Origin: Chloroflexota bacterium
Lineage (GTDB): Bacteria > Chloroflexota > Anaerolineae > Promineifilales > Promineifilaceae
NCBI GenBank assembly: GCA_024275635.1
Contig: JAJRYT010000128.1
Location: 1-57,940, forward strand
Reading direction: 5' to 3'
DNA: 57,940 nt
Shown here one piece after another: positions 7,635 to 16,002 of the stretch. Under the pieces are notes generated by a model, which saw nothing but the letters and a program-made list of their open reading frames with translations, was not told the origin of the DNA and ran no database searches. The number at the start of each line of letters is the position of its first letter. Position 1 is the stretch's first letter. The translations under genes were made by a program, and so were the position numbers.

Positions 7635-10600
7635 TTAATTTGACCCCACCGTCAGGCAAGAATCAGTGCCTAAATATTGTTCACATTCTTCAGTTGTCAG
7701 CGCGCGCGTCATCCGCTCCCGGGCGCGGTCAAATAATTCGCCAATGGGCGTCAGTTCGATGATTTGGGCCGTTCTGTCAACACTGGCCGTCGCTAGACGC
7801 ATTCCATCAGGGCTGAAGGCGACGCTGTTAACGGTGGAGGTATGTCCTAATAATGTGCGCAGCACTTGCCCGGTTACAGTATTCCACAGCTTGGCCGTTT
7901 TATCCACGCTGGCCGTTGCCAGGCGGCTGCCGTCGGGGCTTAAGGCGATGCTTAAAACCGGCCCGGTATGCCCGGTAAAAATGCGTATGGGTTCCCCGGC
8001 GGCGATGTCCAAGATTCTGGCCGTGCCATCGCCGCCGGCTGTGATCAGGTATGTGCCGTCGCTGTTGAAGGCCACATCGTTGACCGGCCCTTCGTGGCCC
8101 GATAGGGTCAGGCTGGGTTCTCCAGTGGCAATGTCCCAGATGACGATTTTGCCATCGTCAACGGCCGTTGCCAGCCATTTATCATCCGGACTAAACGTTA
8201 CCGCATTGACGGCCGTATTATGCACAAAGCGCTGGACGAGCTGGCTGGAAGCCACATCCCAAATCCGGGCAATCCCATCGGAACCGGCCGTTGCCAAAAG
8301 CGTGCCATCCGAATTGTAAGCTGCGCCGTTGACCGGCCCTGGGTGGACCAACAACGGTATGTGTACTTCTCCGGTCGTCATATCCCAAATCCGGGCATTA
8401 AAATCATCGCTTGTTGTGGCAATATGGCTGCCATCGGGGCTAAACACTGCGTCCGTGACCGTCGCATTATGGTCGGCAAACGTATGCAAAATTTGCCCCG
8501 TTGCCGTATCCCAAACTTTTAATGTTGTGTCCTCGCTCGTGGTCGCGGCCATCGTGCCGGCGGCGTCGAAAACAATGCTGCGTACCGGCGCGCTGTGCCC
8601 TGATAAAATAAGAACGTTGAGGCCGGGGTTGGCATTCCAGACTTTTGCCGTGCCATCCTGGCTGGCGGTGGCAATTTGTCGACCGTCGGGACTGAAAGCA
8701 ATGGCATTGACGCCGCCGCTGTGTCCGGAAAGGGTGTAGGTGGCCTGACCGGTATCCGCTTGCCACACTTTGGCCGTCCCATCACTGCTGGCAGTAGCCA
8801 GGTGGGTCCCATCAGGGCTAAAGGCAACATCTAGGGCGCGGCTGGCGTGACCAAAGAGGGTCAATAACAATTTTCCGGCTTTGTAATCCCACACTTTGGC
8901 CGTGCCGTCATCGCTGACCGTAGCCAGTCGTTCCCCATCCGGGCTGAAGGCGATGCTGTTGACGATGACTGGTTCTTGTTCATCCGGGTTGAGAGGGTAA
9001 ATGGGCGAGCCGGTTTCCATATCCCAGACAATGACACGGCCGTCTTCGGCGGCGCTGGCAAAATACCCCCCGTCAGGACTGAAGGCAACGTCTGTCAGCG
9101 GCGCTTCGTGACCAAAAAGCCGGTACAATGACACTCGTGTTGTGGTATTCCAAATGCGTACGGTCAAATCTTCATTGGCTGCGGCTAGGTGAATGTTATC
9201 GGGGCTGAAAGCCAGGCCTTGAATAGTCCCGTTGTTATCTTTGAAAACGGACAGCCGCGTTCCCGTTTCGGCGTTCCAAACGATGATAAACCCATCATTG
9301 CCGGCCGTAGCCAAACGGGCGCTGTCGGGGCTAAAGGCAACGGTTTTAACGCCCCGGCTGTGAGCATCAAGGGTTAACAACACCTGCCCGGATTGAGCGT
9401 CCCAGACTTTGACCGAGTTGTCTAAACTGGTTGTCGCCAATTTCGCGCCGTCAGGGCTGAAGGCGATATCAGTCACCCAATCGGTGTGCCCTGACAGGGT
9501 TAATTGCAGCTGCGCGGCTTGCAATATCCGGTACAGTGCATCCTCTGCCTCGGCCGAGGCGATCTGGTCAACGGCGTATGTTTTGTTGATGGCTTCCAGG
9601 GCCAGCAGCAGGCTGAGTTGGGGATCGCTGCTGAGTTGTTCGATGGCGGCAGCAGCCAGTTCGCGGGCAGTGGCCAGGCGGTTTTGGGCTTCGGCTTCGC
9701 GGGCGTTGGTTTCAGCGATGGCGCGGGCCTCTTCAGCTTCGGCGGCGCTGGCAACGGCCGTTGCCCGGGCATTGTTAGCTTCGATGGCGTTTTGTTCGGC
9801 GGCGTCACGCTGCTGACGGGCTTCGGCTTCGGCGGTGGCGCGGGCGTTGGCGTCTGCTAAAGCGGCATTTTGGGCGAATACGGCCGTTGCCGCGCTGGAT
9901 TCAGCCGTGACCCTGAGTTGATCGGCCACCTGTTGGTTTTCAATGGCTGTGGCCGCATTCAGACTGGCAATAGAGCCATTGCGAGCGGCCGTCAGTGCGG
10001 CCACAACCGCCAACACAAAAATAACAGCTAGAGCAGCCGCTAATCGGCTCAATCGTTGGGCGAAGCGGGCGCTCTCTTCCGCCCGGTGGCGCTGCGCGGC
10101 GGCCAGCGCCTGCGCCTGTTCCAATTGACGTTTTTGCGCCGCTTCCTTTTCCCTGACTTCCCGGTAGGCGGCGTCTACGCTGGCAGTGACAAACGTCGTT
10201 TCCATTTCATTCAGGTCTTCATAACGCAGCGCCTCTTCCAGCAGCAGGCCGCGCAGAAGCGTACTGTCATCCCGGCCGGATGATTGCCATTGTTCGGCCG
10301 TCGTCGCCAATCGCAGACGGCGGCGTTGTGTAACCCGTTCCTCTTCCAGCCAGCCAGCCAGGCGCGGCCAGATACGAATTAATGATTCATGGGCCAGCCC
10401 TACCATATCATCGGCCGACGTTGTGCCTAAAATCAATCGCAGCAGCCCGGCTTCGATAAGTTGGTCCAGAATACGATCGACCCACGCCCGACCCAGACCA
10501 ATCTCATACAGCATGGATCGTACCACCCGATCTTGCGTAATATCTAATTCAGCGCTGGGACGCACAATTCGGAGAAAAATACGCCGGACAGACACCTTAT

Positions 10601-11750
10601 CCTCCGGCGTCAGGTTGTTATAAAACGCATCGGCCGTGTTAGCCAGCGTATGCCCGCCGCCCAAGCGATGATACGCTTCCCAGGTAACGCGGTTGTGTTC
10701 TCGATTTTCCCACAATTTTAGTAAGGAAAACTGGAGCAAAGGGAGAGCGGCTGGCTTGCCCAAAACTTCCCGAATGAGTTCGTCAACCAAGTTCTCTTCA
10801 AATTTTAACCCTACCAGAGCGGCCGGTTTTTCAATGGCTTCGCGCAGTTCGGACGCTTTCATGGCCATCATGCGTACCTGGGACTGTTCATAGAAGGATA
10901 GGAGAGAAGGCCACTGGACGATATTACTTTCCAGATCGGTGCGCATTGTCACGATGACGGTGTGCCGTTTGCCGGGCATTTGAATGAGTTCGAGTAAAGT
11001 GTTGATGAAGGCTCGTCGTTTTTCATCCTCGTGACAAAAGGTAAATATCTCTTCAAACTGGTCAATGACTATCACCGCCGGTTGGTCGTCGGCTTTATCT
11101 ATGCGGTTTGCCAGGGAAGTGGGATCGGACTGGTTTCGTCTGGCTGTGCGTTGGATCCACCCGGCATCCGCCGCTTTCTCTGGCTCAACGACACGAGCCA
11201 GGTTAGCTTGGGGATCGGCGCCGGGAATTATTGGTGCGTAATAGCGCCAATTGCGGCTGCCATGCAAGGCGCCCTTTTGCAACTGGGGCAGCAGTCCGGC
11301 CAGAGCAACAGATGATTTACCGCTGCCGGAGGGGCCGACAATGGCCAGGAACCGATTGTATTTGAGTTTTTCGACCATTGAGGCGATGAAGAGATTACGT
11401 CCGAAAAAGAAGGTGTGTGAGTTGCCGCCGAATGTTTTGAGGCCCAGGTAAGGGCAAAGTGTGTCTTCAAGTGTAGGCGCCGAGGCTGGGTCATAGGAGA
11501 CTAAAGTGGAATCGGGGGCATCCTGGTGAGCCTGGCACAGTTCGTTCACCCAATAGTCGAGGAGATTTTGTGCTTGCCAGCGGTCACTACGTGTGTCTAG
11601 TAAAGCGCCAGTCATGCTGCCCCGCTGGACAAATGTGCTGATTGCGGCCAAGTATTCGGTTGTGCTGCCGCTCTCGCTGCGGCTTTCAAGCAATTTTCGG
11701 TGTTCCGTTCGTAATGAAGTCAGCGATGTAAAAGGCTTGAGTTGTGTCAT
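7635..11750 (-). CDS. nSTAND ATPase with coiled coil and 14 WD40 repeats
   Basis: A 1371-residue protein. After an N-terminal region of about 95 residues without a recognised fold comes a STAND-type NTPase: Walker A GPSGSGKS at 139-146, Walker B VIVIDQFEEIF at about 227-237, and a winged-helix part ending with ERVTQRRRLRLA. A single membrane helix (about 570-590, LAVIFVLAVVAALTAA) and an alanine/glutamate-rich coiled coil follow. I count fourteen WD40 units (FSPDG..LATAS..KVWD), enough for two seven-bladed propellers. The short tail has two cysteines. Such nSTAND/WD40 proteins are sensors or signalling switches, often linked to conflict systems; no partner enzyme gene sits beside it. The start ATG lacks a clear ribosome site. 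Confidence 0.88.
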   Translation of the reverse strand: MTQLKPFTSLTSLRTEHRKLLESRSESGSTTEYLAAISTFVQRGSMTGALLDTRSDRWQAQNLLDYWVNELCQAHQDAPDSTLVSYDPASAPTLEDTLCPYLGLKTFGGNSHTFFFGRNLFIASMVEKLKYNRFLAIVGPSGSGKSSVALAGLLPQLQKGALHGSRNWRYYAPIIPGADPQANLARVVEPEKAADAGWIQRTARRNQSDPTSLANRIDKADDQPAVIVIDQFEEIFTFCHEDEKRRAFINTLLELIQMPGKRHTVIVTMRTDLESNIVQWPSLLSFYEQSQVRMMAMKASELREAIEKPAALVGLKFEENLVDELIREVLGKPAALPLLQFSLLKLWENREHNRVTWEAYHRLGGGHTLANTADAFYNNLTPEDKVSVRRIFLRIVRPSAELDITQDRVVRSMLYEIGLGRAWVDRILDQLIEAGLLRLILGTTSADDMVGLAHESLIRIWPRLAGWLEEERVTQRRRLRLATTAEQWQSSGRDDSTLLRGLLLEEALRYEDLNEMETTFVTASVDAAYREVREKEAAQKRQLEQAQALAAAQRHRAEESARFAQRLSRLAAALAVIFVLAVVAALTAARNGSIASLNAATAIENQQVADQLRVTAESSAATAVFAQNAALADANARATAEAEARQQRDAAEQNAIEANNARATAVASAAEAEEARAIAETNAREAEAQNRLATARELAAAAIEQLSSDPQLSLLLALEAINKTYAVDQIASAEAEDALYRILQAAQLQLTLSGHTDWVTDIAFSPDGAKLATTSLDNSVKVWDAQSGQVLLTLDAHSRGVKTVAFSPDSARLATAGNDGFIIVWNAETGTRLSVFKDNNGTIQGLAFSPDNIHLAAANEDLTVRIWNTTTRVSLYRLFGHEAPLTDVAFSPDGGYFASAAEDGRVIVWDMETGSPIYPLNPDEQEPVIVNSIAFSPDGERLATVSDDGTAKVWDYKAGKLLLTLFGHASRALDVAFSPDGTHLATASSDGTAKVWQADTGQATYTLSGHSGGVNAIAFSPDGRQIATASQDGTAKVWNANPGLNVLILSGHSAPVRSIVFDAAGTMAATTSEDTTLKVWDTATGQILHTFADHNATVTDAVFSPDGSHIATTSDDFNARIWDMTTGEVHIPLLVHPGPVNGAAYNSDGTLLATAGSDGIARIWDVASSQLVQRFVHNTAVNAVTFSPDDKWLATAVDDGKIVIWDIATGEPSLTLSGHEGPVNDVAFNSDGTYLITAGGDGTARILDIAAGEPIRIFTGHTGPVLSIALSPDGSRLATASVDKTAKLWNTVTGQVLRTLLGHTSTVNSVAFSPDGMRLATASVDRTAQIIELTPIGELFDRARERMTRALTTEECEQYLGTDSCLTVGSN

Positions 11751-11944
11751 ATGGCAAAGGCCAACCTTTTACGGATTTGGTTTGTGTTTGTCACAAAGCG
11801 TTTTAGTGTTTGTCAGTGTGGATAATACGGCAAGACATACCAATTATCAACTCAGGCAGTAAACTGTTGGTTGTAATATTGGGCGGTTACGTTGAAAGGA
11901 AATGTGGCGCTGTATTCCCCAAGACCGGTGGAAATCTATACAAA

Positions 11945-12067
11945 GGGCACGTTCGTTTATAACTTTGGCGTTTGAAAAGTTGTAACCAGGTAATTGGTAA
12001 CTGGTAATTACCCAATTACTCAATTACCAATTACCAGCAAACTGCAAAGTTAATTTTGAACGAACCC
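11945..12067. mobile_element. 123-bp MITE, copy 1
   Basis: The segment begins GGGCACGTTCG and ends CGAACCC. The outer 30 bases match the inverse of the other end at 21 positions, and the centre holds GTAATTGG words in both orientations. It is flanked by AAA on both sides (11942-11944, 12068-12070). The copy at 57769-57891 has the same length and differs at three positions. It has no coding capacity, so any transposition would need a transposase encoded elsewhere. Confidence 0.85.
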
Positions 12068-12151
12068 AAAGCATATTTTAAGACAGGATACAAGTACGGC
12101 GCCACGATCGTTTTTTTGATGTTTATACTGGACTCGTTTTCCCCGGGTAGG

Positions 12152-12189
12152 CTCCCTCTGGCAGCAAATTGCCAGGGGGAGTTCTTTTT
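12152..12189 (+). terminator. Strong intrinsic terminator with no gene before it
   Basis: A 12-bp stem (12152-12163 with 12170-12181, one G-T pair) and a six-base loop are followed by TTCTTTTT. The T-run lies on the plus strand, but the genes on both sides run leftward. It may end a small RNA starting between 12068 and 12140. Confidence 0.65.
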
Positions 12190-12233
12190 GGGGGAGACTT
12201 CATGGGTTGACGTCCACTACCAGAAATGAAACC

Positions 12234-12289
12234 AACCTCCGGGAGGTTTCGAACGTTGTCGAGGCTGTTGAAGGAGCCTCCCGGAGGTT
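12234..12289. repeat. Inverted repeat of self-palindromic arms
   Basis: AACCTCCGGGAGG at 12234-12246 and its inverse at 12277-12289. Each arm is itself a near palindrome around CTCCCGGAG. It lies 28 bases downstream of the dodecin stop codon (leftward gene) and could serve as its terminator or be a REP element. Confidence 0.6.
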
Positions 12290-12316
12290 TATTTACAGAG
12301 GCGGGAGGAGGGCTGT

Positions 12317-12517
12317 TTATTCGTATTTGAATGAGACGGCAACTCTGGCGCGGAAGGCAACGAATTTGCCATCTTCTAATTTCATGTCGAGTTTGACGAT
12401 TTCAGCGATCCGTAAGCCTCTCAAGGATTGGTCTGCTTTCTCCACAGCCTGTTTGGCTGCATCTTCCCAGGACACTTGACTTGTTCCAATTAATTCGATT
12501 ATTTTGTAAACACTCAT
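12317..12517 (-). CDS. Dodecin family flavin-binding protein
   Basis: A 66-residue protein of normal dodecin length that forms dodecameric shells storing flavin or coenzyme A. Signatures visible are VYKIIELIGTS at the N-terminus, SWEDAAKQAVEKA in the helix, and the strand KLEDGKFVAFRARVAVSFKYE region. The usual flavin-stacking tryptophan is present in SWEDA. AAGGAG stands nine bases before the ATG. A sigma-70-like promoter is seen at 12587-12616. It is a monocistronic leftward gene between two unrelated genes. Confidence 0.9.
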   Translation of the reverse strand: MSVYKIIELIGTSQVSWEDAAKQAVEKADQSLRGLRIAEIVKLDMKLEDGKFVAFRARVAVSFKYE

Positions 12518-12586
12518 TACTGTTTCTCCTTATTCGATTGAGATGATGGATAAAAGGGGGCGGCGATGTAGGTAATATTATGCTAC

Positions 12587-12616
12587 ATAGTACACAACAG
12601 AATTGGGTAAGGTCAA
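12587..12616 (-). promoter_or_regulatory. Promoter of the dodecin gene
   Basis: On the minus strand TTGACC (12616-12611) and TACTAT (12592-12587) are separated by 18 bases. Transcription would start near 12580, giving a leader of about 63 bases ending in an AAGGAG site. Confidence 0.5.
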
Positions 12617-12725
12617 TATGTGTTGAAAAAGTCGGTTGTCAACGCTGCTTTTTACCTGCTGGAGGGGCGTAAGGAGATGCAGCAGTTGTGGGGGTTGGTA
12701 ACATGAGTGAAGGTAAGGGGAAGAT

Positions 12726-13670
12726 ATGAATTACGTTTTACGCAGCCTGGATGAGGATGATTTGCCGGAACTGGCGGCGCTGATCAGCCAGGTATCTATT
12801 GAGCCAATGAGCCTGTCCCAGTTGAATGATTGGCACAAGTGCCAACTGAAGGGACACATCCGCCGCTGCCAGGTGGCAGTGGACGCTGCCGGGCAGATTA
12901 TCGGTTACAATTTGCTCCAGCATGAAGCCTGGGAAGAAGAAGGGTTATTTTACGTGGAGGTTATTGTCAAACCGGCGTGGCAGGGGCAGGGAGTGGGCAG
13001 ATGCTTATACGATGATGTGTTTACGGCCGTTCACACCGTTGGCGGCAAACGACTCAAAGGGGACGTGCGCGATGATTGGCCGGAATGGCTGCGTTTTGCC
13101 CAAAATCGGGGCTTTTCCATCCGGAGACATTTGTTTGAATCTATGATTGAATTGAGTGCGTTTGACGAAAGCCCGTTTGCCGGACTGGTGAAGGCGGTGG
13201 AAGCAACCGGCATTCGCTTTTTTTCGCTGGCCGATGTGGGGGATAACGAGGCTACGCGGCGGAAACTACATGCGATCAATGTGACGGCCGTTACCGATAT
13301 TCCCGGCTCCGATGGCGCATTTCCCAGCTTTGAGGAATTCAATCAAATGTTCAACACTGCTTCCTGGTTCCGGCCGGAAGGCCAAATCCTGGCGGCGGCT
13401 GGCGACGAGTACGTTGGGCTGGCGGCAGTTGGCTATTTTGCGGAGACCAATTCAATGTACAATATGATCACCGGCGTCCTGCCCGCTTATCGGGGGCGTA
13501 AAATCGCCCAGGCGCTCAAGCTGTTGACCATCCGCTATGCCAGAGCGTGCAACGCGGCGACTATCCGTACCAGTAACGATTCGGAAAACGCGCCCATGCT
13601 GGCCATCAATCGCAAACTGGGCTACAGACCGAAGCCAGGCACATATCTTTTGCAAAAGGATTTATTTTAA
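12726..13670 (+). CDS. Double-domain GNAT N-acetyltransferase
   Basis: A 314-residue protein with two GNAT folds in tandem. The first (about 1-140) has the acetyl-CoA loop as KPAWQGQGVGRCLYDDV; the second (about 150-314) has VLPAYRGRKIAQALKLLTIRYAR, followed by the typical NDSENAPMLAINRKLGY end of the fold. Arrangements like this acetylate small molecules or self-protect against amine antibiotics; the substrate is not readable. A purine-rich GGGGAAG lies just before the ATG. It stands alone, convergent with a small zinc-ribbon gene. Confidence 0.85.
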   Translation: MNYVLRSLDEDDLPELAALISQVSIEPMSLSQLNDWHKCQLKGHIRRCQVAVDAAGQIIGYNLLQHEAWEEEGLFYVEVIVKPAWQGQGVGRCLYDDVFTAVHTVGGKRLKGDVRDDWPEWLRFAQNRGFSIRRHLFESMIELSAFDESPFAGLVKAVEATGIRFFSLADVGDNEATRRKLHAINVTAVTDIPGSDGAFPSFEEFNQMFNTASWFRPEGQILAAAGDEYVGLAAVGYFAETNSMYNMITGVLPAYRGRKIAQALKLLTIRYARACNAATIRTSNDSENAPMLAINRKLGYRPKPGTYLLQKDLF

Positions 13671-13676
13671 TTGTGG

Positions 13677-13695
13677 AACAAGCAACCTGCTTGTT
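13677..13695. repeat. Hairpin after the GNAT stop codon
   Basis: AACAAGCA-ACC-TGCTTGTT is a perfect 8-bp stem with a three-base loop, seven bases after the stop. A sister copy of the core CAAGCA-NNN-TGCTTG is at 52965-52981. No T-run directly follows; it could be a REP element or a weak terminator. Confidence 0.55.
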
Positions 13696-13709
13696 TAACA
13701 GTTGTTTGC

Positions 13710-13916
13710 TCAAGAAAAAGGACTGTTAACTGGCCGAGCCGGGAGGCTGGGCGACGAAGAACGGGACACGCCGCTAATGGCGATGGCTCCAAATACTTTT
13801 TGTGTGTGTTCACTGCCGCAACTAGGGCACTCCTGCTGGGAGCTGGCCTGCGACATACGTAATTTTTTTTCAAAGCCCTGACCGCAGTCGCGGCAGGAGA
13901 ACTGGTACATGGGCAT
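13710..13916 (-). CDS. FmdB-type zinc ribbon protein
   Basis: A 68-residue protein beginning MPMYQFSC. Two CxxC knuckles (CRDC and CPSC) and the following KVFGAIA are the FmdB-family zinc ribbon, a small putative regulatory domain first noted beside formamidase/amidase genes. The serine/proline-rich tail looks unstructured. ATG at 13916 is preferred over GTG at 13922 because GGAGAG lies five bases ahead of it. The gene upstream is not an amidase, so no function follows from context. Confidence 0.75.
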   Translation of the reverse strand: MPMYQFSCRDCGQGFEKKLRMSQASSQQECPSCGSEHTQKVFGAIAISGVSRSSSPSLPARPVNSPFS

Positions 13917-13937
13917 ATTCACTCTCCAAAATAAAGG

Positions 13938-14032
13938 CTGGAGTCTGGCGAATTGTCCTACGACCAGAGTAATTGAGTAATTGTGTAATTACTCAATTAC
14001 CAAAGTGCGATTCAAAAAACGCCAGTGTCCAG
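13938..14032. mobile_element. 95-bp small inverted-repeat element, copy A
   Basis: Ends are CTGGAGTCTGGCG and CGCCAGTGTCCAG, pairing at 11 of 13 positions. TAAAGG occurs directly on both sides (13932-13937 and 14033-14038), a plausible target duplication. The interior holds a perfect 14-bp stem GTAATTGAGTAATT with a four-base loop (13969-14000). Copy B at 52763-52856 shares the ends but not the interior. Confidence 0.65.
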
Positions 14033-14106
14033 TAAAGGTTTCGTTTGTAACTTTATTTTGATGCAGAAATGTCGGGCAAGGTTACAAAATCAGGGTGCAA
14101 AATCTT

Positions 14107-15744
14107 TTATGAGATGCGCACGATGTTGGGCAGGATGACGGGCCGCGATTGGGTTTCCTGGTAGAAAAAGTTTTGCAGGGTGCGGCGCACGGTTTCTTTG
14201 GGGTCGTGTTTGCGCCCTTTGCGCTGTAACTGTCGTTTCAGCTCTTTGCGGGCCAGGTCAATCAGGTCGCTGGATTCTTGCATGTGGACGAAGCCGCGGC
14301 TGATGATTTGCGGTTCGCCGACCAGTTTGGAACGGCCGTTTACTGGTACGTACACCACAATAAACCCATCCTGCGACAACCGCTGCCGGTCGCGCATCAC
14401 CGTTTCACCGATGGCGCCGACGAGACGGCCGTCCACGTACACGTCTTCTGCCGGGATCGCCTCTTCCAACCACGATTTCTGGCCGTCGCTGGCCCAAATC
14501 GCCCCGTTTTGCAGGATGAAGGTCTGGTTTGAGGCGAGGCCGATTTCAGCAGCCAGACGGGCGTGCAGGTGTTGGTGGCGAGATTCGCCATGCACGGGGA
14601 TGAAGAAACGAGGTTTGACCGTCTCCAGCATCAGCCGCATCTCATCCCGGCTGCCATGCCCGGAGACATGAACGGTGGCTAAACGGCCGTAAATCACATT
14701 CGCGCCGCGTTCAAACAGGCGGTTCAACATCCGGCCCACATCTTCCTCGTTGCCGGGAATCGTGCCTCCGGAGATGATGATCGTGTCTCCCTGATGAATG
14801 TCAATCTGGCGGTGTTCGCCTTTCGCCATCCGGTTGAGCGCGGAGCGGGGTTCTCCCTGCGAACCGGTGGAGAGGATAATCAGCTTATCGTCGGGGATGC
14901 GGGTTTTTACATCCACCAGCGCCTTGTCGGCCACTTTCATGTAGCCCAATTCGCGGGCCAAGGATACGTTTTGCTGTAGACTGCGGCCAGTGAGGGCTAC
15001 TTTACGGCCGTGCTTCACCGCCAAATCCATAATCGCCTGCAAACGGGCCAGGACTGAGGAGAAAGTAGCAATGATGATACGGCCGTCTGCCTGGGTAAAT
15101 AATTCGTCCAGCGTGTCGGCCACCACTTGTTCGGTGGGCGTGCGGCCGGGGCGGTCGGCGTTAGTGCTGTCGGCCAGCAAAGCCAGAACGCCGTTCCGCG
15201 TCAGCTTCTTCAGCCGTTTCAAATCCGTCGTGCGGCCGCCGGCCGGCGTCTCATCCAACTTGTAATCGCCGGTATGGACGACGGTTCCGGCGGGCGTGTC
15301 AATCACCAGCCCTACAGAGCCGGGGATGGAGTGGGCCACCGGGAAAAGGTGAACGGTAAACGGCCCCAGTTGAATGCTCGCCTTGTCGTCAACCGTCTGC
15401 ATTTTGGCGTTTTGTAAAACTTTCGCTTCTTCCAACTGCCGCCCGGCCATGCCTACGGTCAGGGGCGTGCCGTAAATAGTGGTGTTGATGTGTCGCAGCA
15501 GGTAAGGCAGCCCGCCGATGTGATCCATATGACCATGGGTTAAAACAATACCGCGCAGGGTGTCCTGGTTTTCGATGACGTAATCGAAATTGGGTAAGAC
15601 CAGGTCAATGCCATACATGTCGTTTTCGGGAAACATCAGCCCGCAGTCAATAATAATTTGGTTACGGCCATACTCCAACACTGTCATGTTCTTGCCAATT
15701 TCCCCCAGGCCGCCCAGGGGAATGATTCGTAGTTTTTTACTCAT
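14107..15744 (-). CDS. rnj: Ribonuclease J
   Basis: A 545-residue RNase J, the 5'-to-3' exonuclease and endonuclease of RNA decay and rRNA maturation in bacteria lacking RNase E. The metallo-beta-lactamase core has HGHMDH at residues 70-75. A second histidine region, FPVAHSIPGSVG, and the beta-CASP domain follow, with VHVSGHGSRDE and FIPVHGES as later metal and active-site motifs. The C-terminal domain ends normally. Length matches the family. No clear ribosome site precedes the ATG. The gene is monocistronic; 255 bases separate it from the divergent metallo-hydrolase gene. Confidence 0.95.
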   Translation of the reverse strand: MSKKLRIIPLGGLGEIGKNMTVLEYGRNQIIIDCGLMFPENDMYGIDLVLPNFDYVIENQDTLRGIVLTHGHMDHIGGLPYLLRHINTTIYGTPLTVGMAGRQLEEAKVLQNAKMQTVDDKASIQLGPFTVHLFPVAHSIPGSVGLVIDTPAGTVVHTGDYKLDETPAGGRTTDLKRLKKLTRNGVLALLADSTNADRPGRTPTEQVVADTLDELFTQADGRIIIATFSSVLARLQAIMDLAVKHGRKVALTGRSLQQNVSLARELGYMKVADKALVDVKTRIPDDKLIILSTGSQGEPRSALNRMAKGEHRQIDIHQGDTIIISGGTIPGNEEDVGRMLNRLFERGANVIYGRLATVHVSGHGSRDEMRLMLETVKPRFFIPVHGESRHQHLHARLAAEIGLASNQTFILQNGAIWASDGQKSWLEEAIPAEDVYVDGRLVGAIGETVMRDRQRLSQDGFIVVYVPVNGRSKLVGEPQIISRGFVHMQESSDLIDLARKELKRQLQRKGRKHDPKETVRRTLQNFFYQETQSRPVILPNIVRIS

Positions 15745-15987
15745 ATAAGTTGTAAATCTATCTTCCTATTCTTAAAAATGTATGTACTTCCCGCCGGACA
15801 AGACAAAACTGCCCGGATGGGAGCGCTGCTCAGGACTTTTTTGGCTACTTCAAATGGGTTTAGAAATAGAGGCTCAAGCAGTTCGAGAATTTAACAACAG
15901 CACTATACGCCAAATAAGTTGAAATGTCAACCATGTTAACCAAAGATTTACAATGTGAAGGGACTATCGGCCCGGCCGTAAACTCGC

Positions 15988-16002
15988 TATAATCCCCCCA
16001 TG
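15988..16002 (+). promoter_or_regulatory. Consensus -10 box placed for a leaderless start
   Basis: TATAAT at 15988-15993 is followed by CCCCCC and then ATG at 16000. The transcript would begin at or next to the start codon. No ribosome-binding site is present. The -35 region is poor. Confidence 0.5.

Noticed and set aside
7635-9500. Tandem DNA repeats of about 125 bases
   Set aside because: They are the WD40 units of one protein, too diverged at DNA level to count as a separate repeat.
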